Positions 40,969 through 48,883 of a stretch of DNA of 64,000 bases are shown in pieces. This DNA is from Vreelandella profundi (lineage in GTDB: Bacteria; Pseudomonadota; Gammaproteobacteria; Pseudomonadales; Halomonadaceae). The first letter of the stretch is position 1. Every line of letters begins with the position of its first letter. The notes beneath the pieces are model-generated. The model did not search any database. It was not told where the DNA came from and saw only the letters and a program-made list of their open reading frames with translations. The DNA lies in the NCBI RefSeq assembly GCF_019722725.1, contig NZ_CP077941.1, positions 496,001 through 560,000 of the forward strand, given 5' to 3'. The position numbers were made by a program, and so were the translations under genes.

Positions 40969-42153
40969 TTAGTCGGCATCAAGCTGCACCGACTGGATAT
41001 GCCGGGCGCTGCGTTTAGTGCGATCTTTCACGCGTCCAACCAGCTGGCCACAGGCGGCGTCAATGTCTTCACCGCGGGTCGTTCTTACCGTTGCATTGTA
41101 GCCTTCATCGTAAAGCCACTGCTGGAAGCGCATGACCTGATTGCGCGACGGTTTTTCGTACCCGGAATTAGGGAACGGATTAAACGGAATCAGGTTAATC
41201 TTACACGGCAGTTCTTTGAGCAACGCGGCGAGCTGCTCTGCGTGCTCCTGCTGATCATTGATGTCTTTGATCAGCGTGTACTCAATGGTGATCTGCCGAT
41301 TGTCTGGGCCTTTGGCCAGGTAGCGATGGCAGGCATCCAGCAACGCGCGAATGTTATATTTGCGGTTGATGGGTACCAGCGTATTGCGCAGCTCGTCCGT
41401 TGAGGCGTGCAGAGAAATGGCCAGGCTAACGTCTATTTCATCGCCGAGCTTGTCGATCATCGGCACAACGCCGGAGGTCGACAGCGTCACGCGGCGCTTA
41501 GACAGGCCATAGCCGTTATCGTCAAGCATAAGCTTCATAGCCGGCACAACGTTATCAAAGTTGAGCAACGGCTCGCCCATGCCCATCATGACGACGTTGG
41601 TTACCGGACGATTAGCCGTATCACGGCGCGGGCCAACGCTACGCTGAGCGACCCACACCTGGCCAATGATTTCAGCCGCGGTTAAGTTGCGCTGAAACCC
41701 TTGCTTGCCGGTGGAGCAGAAACTGCAGTCCAGCGAGCAACCGACCTGTGAAGAGACGCAGAGCGTGCGTCGCTTGCCGTTTTCAGCCGGAATCAATACC
41801 GTTTCTACGTAGCTGCCATCTTCTACTTCCAGCACCCACTTGCGGGTGCCGTCGCTGGAAGTGCCTTCATAGATTACGCCAGGGCCACGAATTTCTGCTA
41901 CCCGCGCCAGTTTTTCACGCAGCGATTTGGAGAGATTCGTCATGGCAGCAAAATCATCGCTACCCTCTTGGTGAATCCACTTCATTAGCTGCGCAGCACG
42001 GAATTTCTTTTCGCCAATCGACAAAAAGAACGTTTCCATCTGCTCGCGGGACATGCCGAGCAGGTTGTGGCGTTCAGGTGACGCTTTGGCAGCAGGTGTG
42101 CTGGCGGCATCGGAACGAGGAGCGGGCGTATGTTGGGCTACAGTGGTGGTCAT
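40969..42153 (-). CDS. rlmN: Dual-specificity RNA methyltransferase RlmN (radical SAM)
   Basis: The product is 394 aa from the ATG at 42153; an upstream ATG at 42186 would add 11 residues. Cluster ligands are in [15 protein letters not shown] after [20 protein letters not shown] and the methyl-carrying Cys in the C-terminal segment [15 protein letters not shown] are present. It makes m2A2503 in 23S rRNA and m2A37 in some tRNAs. An N-terminal extension of about 25 low-complexity residues (Ala/Pro/Ser) precedes the conserved [11 protein letters not shown]. Confidence 0.95.
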   Translation of the reverse strand: MTTTVAQHTPAPRSDAASTPAAKASPERHNLLGMSREQMETFFLSIGEKKFRAAQLMKWIHQEGSDDFAAMTNLSKSLREKLARVAEIRGPGVIYEGTSSDGTRKWVLEVEDGSYVETVLIPAENGKRRTLCVSSQVGCSLDCSFCSTGKQGFQRNLTAAEIIGQVWVAQRSVGPRRDTANRPVTNVVMMGMGEPLLNFDNVVPAMKLMLDDNGYGLSKRRVTLSTSGVVPMIDKLGDEIDVSLAISLHASTDELRNTLVPINRKYNIRALLDACHRYLAKGPDNRQITIEYTLIKDINDQQEHAEQLAALLKELPCKINLIPFNPFPNSGYEKPSRNQVMRFQQWLYDEGYNATVRTTRGEDIDAACGQLVGRVKDRTKRSARHIQSVQLDAD

Positions 42154-42232
42154 GGCGGTCAGCGTTAAAGAGAAGGGCGGAGGCATAGCCTCCGCAAAAT
42201 GGCCGGCAACGAAAGTCGATACGGCGGCGCTA

Positions 42233-42258
42233 TCAGTCAGACCTGTCAGTCAGACTTA
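42233..42258. repeat. Two 13-bp tandem copies including the ndk stop codon
   Basis: TCAGTCAGACCTG (42233-42245) and TCAGTCAGACTTA (42246-42258) differ only in the last three bases. Complemented, the second copy begins with the TAA stop of ndk, so the array runs from the stop codon into the 3' flank. Confidence 0.8.
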
Positions 42259-42681
42259 GCGCGGGCAAATTTCGTCGTTGTCGAAGAAGTAGCTAATTTC
42301 GCGCTTAGCGCTTTCTGCAGAATCAGAACCATGGACAGCGTTGGCGTCGATTGTTTCCGCAAAATCGGCGCGAATGGTGCCAGCAGCGGCTTCTTTAGGG
42401 TTAGTTGCGCCCATCAAGTCGCGATTTTTAGCAATGGCGCCTTCACCTTCAAGTACTTGAATCACAACCGGGCCAGACATCATGAAGCCAACGAGGTCTT
42501 TAAAGAAAGGGCGCTCTTTGTGCTCTGCGTAAAATCCGCCAGCTTTCTCTTCAGAAAGATGTACCATTTTGGCAGCGACGACGTTCAGGCCAGCTTTTTC
42601 AAAGCGAGCAATGATCTCGCCGATAGCATTTTTGGCAACGGCGTCAGGCTTGATAATAGAAAGAGTGCGTTCAGTAGCCAT
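42256..42681 (-). CDS. ndk: Nucleoside diphosphate kinase
   Basis: The product is 141 aa, the standard length. It has [34 protein letters not shown] and the catalytic His in [18 protein letters not shown]. It balances NTP pools by phosphate transfer. An AAGGAG ribosome site precedes the ATG. The next genes upstream on its strand are iscA and iscS, and the usual hscBA-fdx genes are absent in between. The 5' region carries a terminator-like hairpin and a good -10. Confidence 0.97.
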   Translation of the reverse strand: MATERTLSIIKPDAVAKNAIGEIIARFEKAGLNVVAAKMVHLSEEKAGGFYAEHKERPFFKDLVGFMMSGPVVIQVLEGEGAIAKNRDLMGATNPKEAAAGTIRADFAETIDANAVHGSDSAESAKREISYFFDNDEICPR

Positions 42682-42715
42682 GCGAATGGTCTCCTTGAGT
42701 TCTTAAAAAAGAATT

Positions 42716-42750
42716 AAGCAAAAATTGCCGCCTCAGAAACCCAGGGCGGC
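42716..42750 (-). terminator. Terminator-like hairpin between iscA and ndk
   Basis: On the minus strand GCCGCC and GGCGGC enclose a 12-nt loop and are followed by AATTTTT. It sits only 35 nt before the ndk ATG, leaving little room for a promoter after it. It could therefore end iscA transcripts or act as an attenuator in the ndk leader. Confidence 0.55.
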
Positions 42751-42847
42751 CAAGAAAAATGATTTGGCTAATGTGGTTCAGCAGCAAGCGCGTTTAAAAG
42801 CGCACGGAAAATCCCCGGCTGCCTGAACTCAGATATCCAGGGGCGCG

Positions 42848-42853
42848 ATTATA
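42848..42853 (-). promoter_or_regulatory. Possible -10 element for ndk
   Basis: The minus strand reads TATAAT at 42853-42848, about 170 nt before the ndk ATG and upstream of the terminator-like hairpin. A -35 is poor (TATTCA at 17 bp spacing). From it, the transcript would carry a leader of about 160 nt. Confidence 0.35.
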
Positions 42854-42904
42854 GCGCTTAAGCCGGGGGATGAATACCGGTGATGAAAGCTCGCCGTACA
42901 TAGC

Positions 42905-43231
42905 TTAAACGGTAAAGCTCTCGCCGCAGCCGCATTCGTCTTTTACGTTAGGGTTATTAAACCGGAAGAAGCGGTTGAGCCCTTCGCTAACGTAATCCAC
43001 TTCACTGCCGTTGAGCATTTCTACGGCATCGGGCGCAACGTACACGCTGGCGCCGTGGGCTTCAAAATGCACTTCTTCCTCACTAACCGTATCGGCAAAG
43101 TCGAGCACGTAGCTAAACCCTGAGCAGCCGCTAGGTTTGACCGAAACCCGCAGGCCCAGGCCTTGGCCGCGTTCGTCAAGCACATGGCGGATCTGCTGTG
43201 CGGCAGCCGGGGTAATGTTGAGTGTTGCCAT
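42905..43231 (-). CDS. iscA: A-type iron-sulfur carrier IscA
   Basis: The product is 108 aa with the three cluster cysteines of A-type carriers: C36 in KPSGCSGFSY and C100/C102 in DECGCGESF. It delivers Fe-S clusters to client enzymes. It lies 30 bp after iscS. In the usual operon iscU stands between iscS and iscA; here there is only that 30-bp gap. ErpA is a possible alternative name, but linkage to iscRS favours IscA. Confidence 0.9.
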   Translation of the reverse strand: MATLNITPAAAQQIRHVLDERGQGLGLRVSVKPSGCSGFSYVLDFADTVSEEEVHFEAHGASVYVAPDAVEMLNGSEVDYVSEGLNRFFRFNNPNVKDECGCGESFTV

Positions 43232-43261
43232 GGGGCGTCCTCCTTAAAAAGTGTCAGCCGC

Positions 43262-44428
43262 TTAACGTGGCGGTGTACGTAAACTGCTCACCGCGTGGCG
43301 AATGAGCGTTAGCGCATGATCAATGTCGGCTTCGGTGGTGAAGCGGCCAAAGCTAAAGCGTAGCGATGAAAGCGCAAGCGAACGCGGCGTGCCGATGCCC
43401 AGCAATACGTAGGAAGGGTCAACGCTGGCCGAGTTGCATGCTGAGCCGGTGGACACCGCGACGTCACGCAGCGCCATCAGCAGCGATTCACCGTCGACCC
43501 CTTCAAACGCCAAGTTGAGAATGTTAGGAACCGCTTTATCTAGCGGCGTATTGGCAAAAATGCCTTCGACGCCTTCAAGACCGTCTAAAAAGCGCTGCTG
43601 CAAACGGCCAATATGCGCGTTGTCGTCAGCGAACTGTTGCTGCATCAAGGCAAGCGCTTCACCCATTCCCGCAATTTGATGGGTCGGCAGCGTGCCGGAA
43701 CGCATGCCGCGCTCGTGGCCGCCGCCGTGAATGAGCGCCTCAACGCGAATGTCCGGATGGCGCTTGACGTAGAGCGCCCCCACGCCTTTCGGGCCGTAGG
43801 TTTTGTGCCCAGAAAGCGACATCAAATCAATTTGCTGGGCCACCACGTCGAGTGGAATACGGCCCGTTGCCTGTGCCGCATCGGTATGGAACGCGGCGCC
43901 AAACTCATGGGCGACGCTCGCCAGCGCGGCGATATCATTAATGCTGCCTAGCTCGTTATTCACCGCCATTAACGAGACCAGCGTGGTGTCGTCACGCATG
44001 GCCGCGCGCAGTTGCTCCGGCTGAATGCAGCCATCGCGCCCTGGCGTTAGCCAGGTCACCTCAAAGCCTTCTCTTTCAAGCGCGGCAGCGGTATCAACCA
44101 CCGCTTTGTGCTCGATAGTGGAGGTCACAAGGTGCATGCCGCGCTCGCGATTAGCGCGCATAAAGCCCGTTAGCGCTAAATTGTTTGCTTCCGTGGCGCC
44201 GCTGGTCCAAACAATCTCTCTAGGATCGGCACCAATGGCATCGGCTACCTGGCGACGCGCCTGCTCGACCACCTGTTCCGCCTGCCAGCCAAGCATATGG
44301 CTGCGCGATGCGGGGTTGGCAAACAGCTGGTCAACCGTTAAATAGCGCTGCATAACCTCGACCACGCGCGCGTCAACCGGCGCGGTGGAGGCATAATCTA
44401 AATAGATTGGCAGCGTAGGCGTGGTCAT
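43262..44428 (-). CDS. iscS: Cysteine desulfurase, IscS/NifS family, short C-terminus
   Basis: The product is 388 aa, a group I desulfurase. The PLP lysine is K209 in SLSGHKTYGPKGVG and the persulfide Cys is C331 in STGSACNSASVDPSYVL. After C331 only 57 residues remain, against 76 in E. coli IscS (404 aa). The sequence stops at RHAVSSLRTPPR, so the tail that docks IscU in the canonical system is missing. This agrees with the absence of iscU. It is the sulfur donor for Fe-S and probably tRNA thiolation. Confidence 0.93.
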   Translation of the reverse strand: MTTPTLPIYLDYASTAPVDARVVEVMQRYLTVDQLFANPASRSHMLGWQAEQVVEQARRQVADAIGADPREIVWTSGATEANNLALTGFMRANRERGMHLVTSTIEHKAVVDTAAALEREGFEVTWLTPGRDGCIQPEQLRAAMRDDTTLVSLMAVNNELGSINDIAALASVAHEFGAAFHTDAAQATGRIPLDVVAQQIDLMSLSGHKTYGPKGVGALYVKRHPDIRVEALIHGGGHERGMRSGTLPTHQIAGMGEALALMQQQFADDNAHIGRLQQRFLDGLEGVEGIFANTPLDKAVPNILNLAFEGVDGESLLMALRDVAVSTGSACNSASVDPSYVLLGIGTPRSLALSSLRFSFGRFTTEADIDHALTLIRHAVSSLRTPPR

Positions 44429-44488
44429 GGGTAAGGTACCGACTGTTTATGAATAATAACGACAAGAAGCGCGAGTGAATGGCTGACG

Positions 44489-44956
44489 CTAAGGCGATGA
44501 GACCAGAATGCCAGCGTCAGCGCGCTGATCTTGTCGCGCTGCTATCTTTATGACATCAGGACGCAGCATCAGTTGTGCCAGGGTCATTTCGTCAAGAAAG
44601 TGACGGATCTGAAAAGACAGCTCGCACCACAAGTGGTGGGTCAGGCAAGTGTCGCCCTGCTGGCAGTCTGAAAGCCCTTGGCAGCGAGTGGCATCAACGC
44701 TTTCATTCACCGCGTCAATGACGTTCGACACGCTAATCGCGGTTGGCGGCTGCGACAACAAGTAGCCGCCGCCCGGCCCACGCACGCTGTCAACCAAACC
44801 GGCGCGGCGTAGGCGAGCAAACAGCTGCTCTAAATAGGAGAGCGATATTTCTTGGCGTTGAGAAATATCGCTGAGGCTGGTCGGGCCGTTATGGGCATGC
44901 AGCGCTAAGTCGAGCATGGCGGTAACGGCATAACGGCCTTTGGTGGTCAAGCGCAT
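44489..44956 (-). CDS. iscR: Fe-S cluster-sensing regulator IscR (Rrf2 family)
   Basis: The product is 155 aa from [18 protein letters not shown]; the frame opens 3 codons earlier. The winged helix has the recognition region [19 protein letters not shown] and GPGGGYLL. Cluster ligands C92, C98, C104 and H107 sit at exactly the E. coli positions, so it should bind [2Fe-2S] and switch between type 1 and type 2 sites. A promoter with an IscR type 1-like site lies in the end of cysE. Confidence 0.95.
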   Translation of the reverse strand: MRLTTKGRYAVTAMLDLALHAHNGPTSLSDISQRQEISLSYLEQLFARLRRAGLVDSVRGPGGGYLLSQPPTAISVSNVIDAVNESVDATRCQGLSDCQQGDTCLTHHLWCELSFQIRHFLDEMTLAQLMLRPDVIKIAARQDQRADAGILVSSP

Positions 44957-45006
44957 GGCAAGCACCTCGACGCTGAACCCTCAGCGCTAACGGCAAATGT
45001 GTCGCC

Positions 45007-45040
45007 ATTATGGGAAAGCCTGAGTGCTTTGGTCAACCAT
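45007..45040 (-). promoter_or_regulatory. iscR promoter with a type 1-like IscR site
   Basis: On the minus strand TTGACC (45036-45031), 18 bp, CATAAT (45012-45007) forms a good sigma-70 promoter. A 25-bp segment at 45040-45016 matches the IscR type 1 consensus at 19 of 25 positions by my count and covers the -35. The transcript would start near 45000, about 45 nt before iscR. The site overlaps the cysE stop codon. Confidence 0.6.
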
Positions 45041-45908
45041 TACCCGGTGGCGGTGCTGTGGGCCCGCTGTCTGAGTCGGTAGCCGAGGGCGCCGTTGAGC
45101 GCTTTTCGACGCTAGGGCAGGGACTGTCATGCTCATCCAGAATGTCGGCAAAATCTTCGCTGCGCAGCGCCGGCAGCTGACCGTCGCGGTAGTTATCGTC
45201 TAGTTTGCGCAAGGTAGAGCACATGCGCTCAATGCGCTCATCCACCGCGTGCATATGATCGAGCATCGCCTGCATTGAACGCGCAACGGGGTCCGGCATG
45301 TCCTGGCTAACGCCGTACGCATCAAAGCCAAACTTCTGACAGATAGCTTCACGGCGAGCAGGGTCGACGTCCAAGGCTTCTTCTACGTCGGGATTGGCAC
45401 GTGTAACAATCTTGCCCGGAATGCCGACCACCGTAGCGCCCGGGGGGACTTCTTTAGTGACTACCGCGTTAGAGCCAATCTTGGCTCCGGCGCCTACGAT
45501 AAAGGGGCCGAGTATCTTGGCGCCAGCACCGACAATCACGCCATCCCCAAGCGTTGGGTGGCGCTTGCCTTTGTTCCAGCTGGTGCCGCCGAGCGTAACA
45601 CCTTGATACAGCGTAACGTTATTGCCGACTTGAGCGGTTTCGCCAATCACCACGCCCATGCCGTGGTCGATGAAAAAGCGTCGCCCAATGGTAGCGCCGG
45701 GATGAATCTCAATACCGGTCAGCCAGCGTGAGAAAGTGGATAGCGTCCGTGACAGCCATTTGAAATTTTTCTTCCACAGCCAGTGGCTGCAACGATGCAG
45801 CAGCAGCGCATGCAGGCCAGGGTAGTTGGTCAGCACCTCAAGGAAGTTGCGTGCGGCGGGGTCGCGCTCAAATACACTGTTGATGTCTTCACGCAGGCGT
45901 TGAAACAT
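45033..45908 (-). CDS. cysE: Serine O-acetyltransferase with an extended tail
   Basis: The product is 291 aa. The N-terminal helical part is short (EpsC-like), then left-handed beta-helix repeats with [43 protein letters not shown] and [14 protein letters not shown]. It makes O-acetylserine for cysteine synthesis. The C-terminus is an unusual Ser/Pro/Thr-rich tail (about residues 260-291) ending PPPGNG. The terminal Ile that CysE uses to bind cysteine synthase is not at the end. Its 3' DNA doubles as the iscR promoter. Confidence 0.93.
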   Translation of the reverse strand: MFQRLREDINSVFERDPAARNFLEVLTNYPGLHALLLHRCSHWLWKKNFKWLSRTLSTFSRWLTGIEIHPGATIGRRFFIDHGMGVVIGETAQVGNNVTLYQGVTLGGTSWNKGKRHPTLGDGVIVGAGAKILGPFIVGAGAKIGSNAVVTKEVPPGATVVGIPGKIVTRANPDVEEALDVDPARREAICQKFGFDAYGVSQDMPDPVARSMQAMLDHMHAVDERIERMCSTLRKLDDNYRDGQLPALRSEDFADILDEHDSPCPSVEKRSTAPSATDSDSGPTAPPPGNG

Positions 45909-45995
45909 AAGAAGTCCTTGGGAGCGACAACGAATTTTAGAGGATACTGCGATGTTGGGGCGACTGCCGATGACTTCAAGCTATGGCGGTCAGCG

Positions 45996-46742
45996 CTAAC
46001 GTCGCGGATTGCCGGCGGCTTTATCGGTAGCCGTTAGTATTCCACGCAAGATGTTGATTTCCATACGCTCAGGGCGGGCCCGCAGGTATAGGCGGCGCAG
46101 TCTCGCCATTAGCTGTCGCGGCTGGGCCGGGTCATGAAAATCAATGCCAATTAGCGTACGTTCTAAATGCTCAAAATAGTGCTCAATCTCTGCGTGCGTC
46201 GCCAGCTCTTCCGCTTCAGCAGGTGCGGTTGATGGGGCATCGGCTTGGCTAAGCCACGCCATGCGACATTCATAGGCCATTACTTGAACCGCCGCTGCTA
46301 AATTGAGCGAGCTAAAATCAGCGTTGGTGGGGATGTGTACGTGGGCATGGCATCGCTGTAGCTCAGCATTGGTAAGGCCGCTGTCTTCGCGCCCAAAGAC
46401 TAGCGCTATGCGGGCACCCTCGGGCTGGCACTCTGCGGGCAGGCGATCCGCTAATTCTCGCGGGGAAAGCATTGGCCAAGGTAGCGTGCGCGAGCGTGCG
46501 CTGGCACCGACGGCTAAAGTGCAATCAGCCACCGCTTCTTCTAGCGTTGCATGAACACGCGCTTGATGAAGCAGGTGGTCAGCGCCCGATGCGCGGGAAA
46601 TACTGTCCTGGGTCAGGACCTCACAGCGTGGGGCGACGAGGGCTAAATCTGCTAAGCCCATGTTGTGCATGGCGCGTGCCACGCCGCCGATGTTGCCAGG
46701 ATGGCTAGTGCCAATTAGAACAATGCGAATGCGCTCAAGCAT
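45996..46742 (-). CDS. trmJ: tRNA (cytidine/uridine-32 2'-O)-methyltransferase
   Basis: The product is 248 aa from MLERIRIVLIGTSHPGNIGGVARAMHNMGL, aligned to the E. coli TrmJ start; the frame is open 20 codons further. SPOUT knot motifs are ALVFGREDSGLTNAELQRCH and FSSLNLAAAVQVMAYE. It methylates position 32 in the anticodon loop. It is divergent from suhB, with 189 bp between. Confidence 0.93.
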   Translation of the reverse strand: MLERIRIVLIGTSHPGNIGGVARAMHNMGLADLALVAPRCEVLTQDSISRASGADHLLHQARVHATLEEAVADCTLAVGASARSRTLPWPMLSPRELADRLPAECQPEGARIALVFGREDSGLTNAELQRCHAHVHIPTNADFSSLNLAAAVQVMAYECRMAWLSQADAPSTAPAEAEELATHAEIEHYFEHLERTLIGIDFHDPAQPRQLMARLRRLYLRARPERMEINILRGILTATDKAAGNPRR

Positions 46743-46931
46743 GATAGGGCCCGGTAAATAGTGCTCGGTGATCAATAAGGCGTAAAACGCGCAGTCTAGC
46801 ATGAGTCGATGGCATGCCCGAGAGCGGTCTGCTAGAATTGCGCCCCAAAGGCGACTATATGCGCCTGCGCTTAGCGCTCTGTTGTTTGCTTTACACCCCG
46901 TTCTTTAACATCACTGTCACAAGGCCCGATC

Positions 46932-47726
46932 ATGAATCCTATGGTCCAATTTACGCTGCGTGCTGCACGCGGCGCTGTTGAACATTTTATGCGTGTACGC
47001 GAACGTATTGAAAACGCTCACGAAGAATTTAACCTTGACCGCCTGCTCGATGAGACCGCGCGCAAGGCCGAAGCAACGATTGTTCAGCAGTTGGAACGCG
47101 GTTATCCCCAGCACGGTGTTACCGGCCGCTTTACACCGCATAGAGCGGGTGAAGGGGAAGGTGCGGATGTGGTCTGGAAAATCGAACCAATGCACGGCTA
47201 TTCCAATTTAGCCGTTGCCGGTACGGGCTTTGCACTGTCAGTGGTTTGTCTTATCAAAGGTCGTCCCGAGCACGGGGTGATTATTTCCCCGTTCGGCGAC
47301 GATGAATATATCGCCAGCCGCGGCCGCGGCGCTCAGCACAATGACAAACGCATGCGCGTTAGCAAGCCCACTGCCATTACCGGTACGCGCATGGCGATGA
47401 GTCTGCCGGAAGCCTGGCTGCGCACTCGTCATTTGCCTGCTTATGTAACCGTTAGCCAACAGCTCGCCCCGCAGGTAGAAACGCTGCTGGCGACGGGAAG
47501 CGGCTTGTTGGATTTGTGTGAACTAGCCTGTGGCCGCGTTGATAGCGCCTTCGTGCTGGGTCTGGAAGAGCAGGATATGCAGGTGGGTACGCTGTTCTTA
47601 AAAGAAGCCGGTGCCCTGATGGGTACGCCTGACGGCCAGCCGATAGTGAAAGTAGAAGGGCTGCTGATGGCGGCTGGTCCACGCCTTTATAAAGCGCTGA
47701 TCAAGCAGTTAACGCCGCACTTTTAA
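46932..47726 (+). CDS. suhB: Inositol-1-monophosphatase family protein SuhB
   Basis: The product is 264 aa. Metal-binding motifs of the family appear in modified form: the first acidic motif near 80 reads VVWKIEPMHGYSNLAV, where canonical members have WIIDPLDGTTNF. The second reads FVLGLEEQDMQVGTLFLKEAGAL, where canonical members have WD.....WD.AAG. So D-to-E and DG-to-HG type changes replace several catalytic acids. It is the family protein by position and fold, but phosphatase activity is doubtful; SuhB also works as a NusA partner in rRNA antitermination. Confidence 0.85.
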   Translation: MNPMVQFTLRAARGAVEHFMRVRERIENAHEEFNLDRLLDETARKAEATIVQQLERGYPQHGVTGRFTPHRAGEGEGADVVWKIEPMHGYSNLAVAGTGFALSVVCLIKGRPEHGVIISPFGDDEYIASRGRGAQHNDKRMRVSKPTAITGTRMAMSLPEAWLRTRHLPAYVTVSQQLAPQVETLLATGSGLLDLCELACGRVDSAFVLGLEEQDMQVGTLFLKEAGALMGTPDGQPIVKVEGLLMAAGPRLYKALIKQLTPHF

Positions 47727-47749
47727 AGCTAAAGCGCACTGCCCAGCCA

Positions 47750-47839
47750 AGCACTTCGGATAAGTTAGGTAGTTCGAATAAGTTAAGCACTTCGAATAAG
47801 TTAAGCACTTCGAGCAAAGTAAGTACGTCGAATAAAAAA
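47750..47839. repeat. Five tandem copies of an 18-bp unit after suhB
   Basis: Units begin at 47750, 47768, 47786, 47804 and 47822, with consensus AGCACTTCGAATAAGTTA and no indels. The third copy equals the consensus. Most copies contain TAAGTTA. The array lies 23 bp past the suhB stop and runs directly into the terminator stem. One reading frame is open through it (STSNKL-like), but it has no start codon. Confidence 0.9.
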
Positions 47840-47872
47840 GGCCCCTGCTGGGAAACCAGCAGGGGCCTTTTT
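47835..47872. terminator. Bidirectional terminator, suhB / secF
   Basis: The perfect 17-nt arms (A5 plus GGCCCCTGCTGG and the complement) close a GAAA tetraloop, with T5 on both strands. It serves suhB from the left and secF from the right. Confidence 0.95.
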
Positions 47873-47907
47873 GTGGGCTCGAGAAACTCAGTTAAGAAAG
47901 GGTGCCG

Positions 47908-48834
47908 TTAAGGCAGCTCTTCCTCTTCTTCGTCGGTCTCTTTTTTGGTCGGTATCAGGTCTTCTCGCGACAGCTTCAGCGGCAGCAGTAGCGCCGCGGC
48001 AATGTAGATAGACGAGAACGTGCCAACCCCGATGCCAACCAGCAGCGCAATAGCAAAGTTTTCGATCATATCTCCGCCCAGCAGCAGCAGAGCGAGCAGT
48101 ACCAGTATGGTGGTGCCCGATGTTGCCAGTGTGCGGGAAAGCGTGGCGTTAATTGCTTCGTTAAAGATCTGCGGCATATCATCGATTCGAGAGGTTCTAA
48201 TTGTCTCGCGAATGCGGTCATAAACCACGATCGTATCGTTTAGCGAATAACCGATCACCGCCAAAATGGCTGCCAGTACGGTCAGGTCGAAATCGAGCTG
48301 GAAGAGGGCGAAAACGCCCACGACGATGACGACATCGTGTAGCAACGCCACCAAGGCACCAATCGCAAACTTGTACTGAAAGCGCAGCGCGACGTAAACC
48401 ATGACAACGCCCAATGCGACCAGCAGGCCTAGACCGCTTTGGTCGCGCAGCTGATCGCCTACCTGGGAGCCCACGAATTCAGCGCGAACAAGGTTTACGC
48501 TTTCGCCACTCGCTTGCAGTAGGCTAACGACTTCGCCACCCACGTCAGCATCAAACGCCTGCTGTAGGCGAATCAAAATTTCCGTCGATCCGCCAAACGT
48601 CTGCACGGAAACATCTTGGAAGCCGCTCTGTTCGAGCAGCACGCGAATTGCATCGAGTGAGGGCGCTGCGCCGTAGCGCACCTCAATCAGCGTGCCGCCG
48701 GTAAAGTCCAATCCCAGGTTGAGCTGCTGGAATAGGATGGCGCCAATCGACACAATTAATAGTACAGCGGAGACGGCAAACGCGATGTTGCGCCGTCCCA
48801 TAAAGTCGATTCGCAGGTGTGATAGGGGTTTCAT
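47908..48834 (-). CDS. secF: Protein translocase subunit SecF
   Basis: The product is 308 aa from the ATG at 48834 (GAGG upstream); a GTG two codons earlier is open. It shows LGLDFTGGTLIEVRY, then a cluster of five membrane helices with GYSLNDTIVVYDRIRE and the conserved C-terminal helix pair. With SecD it uses the proton motive force to pull proteins across the membrane. The tail is acidic (KKETDEEEEELP). Confidence 0.96.
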   Translation of the reverse strand: MKPLSHLRIDFMGRRNIAFAVSAVLLIVSIGAILFQQLNLGLDFTGGTLIEVRYGAAPSLDAIRVLLEQSGFQDVSVQTFGGSTEILIRLQQAFDADVGGEVVSLLQASGESVNLVRAEFVGSQVGDQLRDQSGLGLLVALGVVMVYVALRFQYKFAIGALVALLHDVVIVVGVFALFQLDFDLTVLAAILAVIGYSLNDTIVVYDRIRETIRTSRIDDMPQIFNEAINATLSRTLATSGTTILVLLALLLLGGDMIENFAIALLVGIGVGTFSSIYIAAALLLPLKLSREDLIPTKKETDEEEEELP

Positions 48835-48883
48835 TACCACCTCTTAAGTTCTGGGCTAAGCACAGGAATTAAATCCATGCTTT

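Noticed and set aside
42789..42804. GCGC-flanked palindrome in the ndk leader as an operator
   Set aside because: It has only 4-bp perfect outer arms with a mismatch and no known consensus.
47750..47839. Tandem array considered as CRISPR
   Set aside because: Repeats are contiguous with no spacers, only 18 bp, and no cas genes are in the window.
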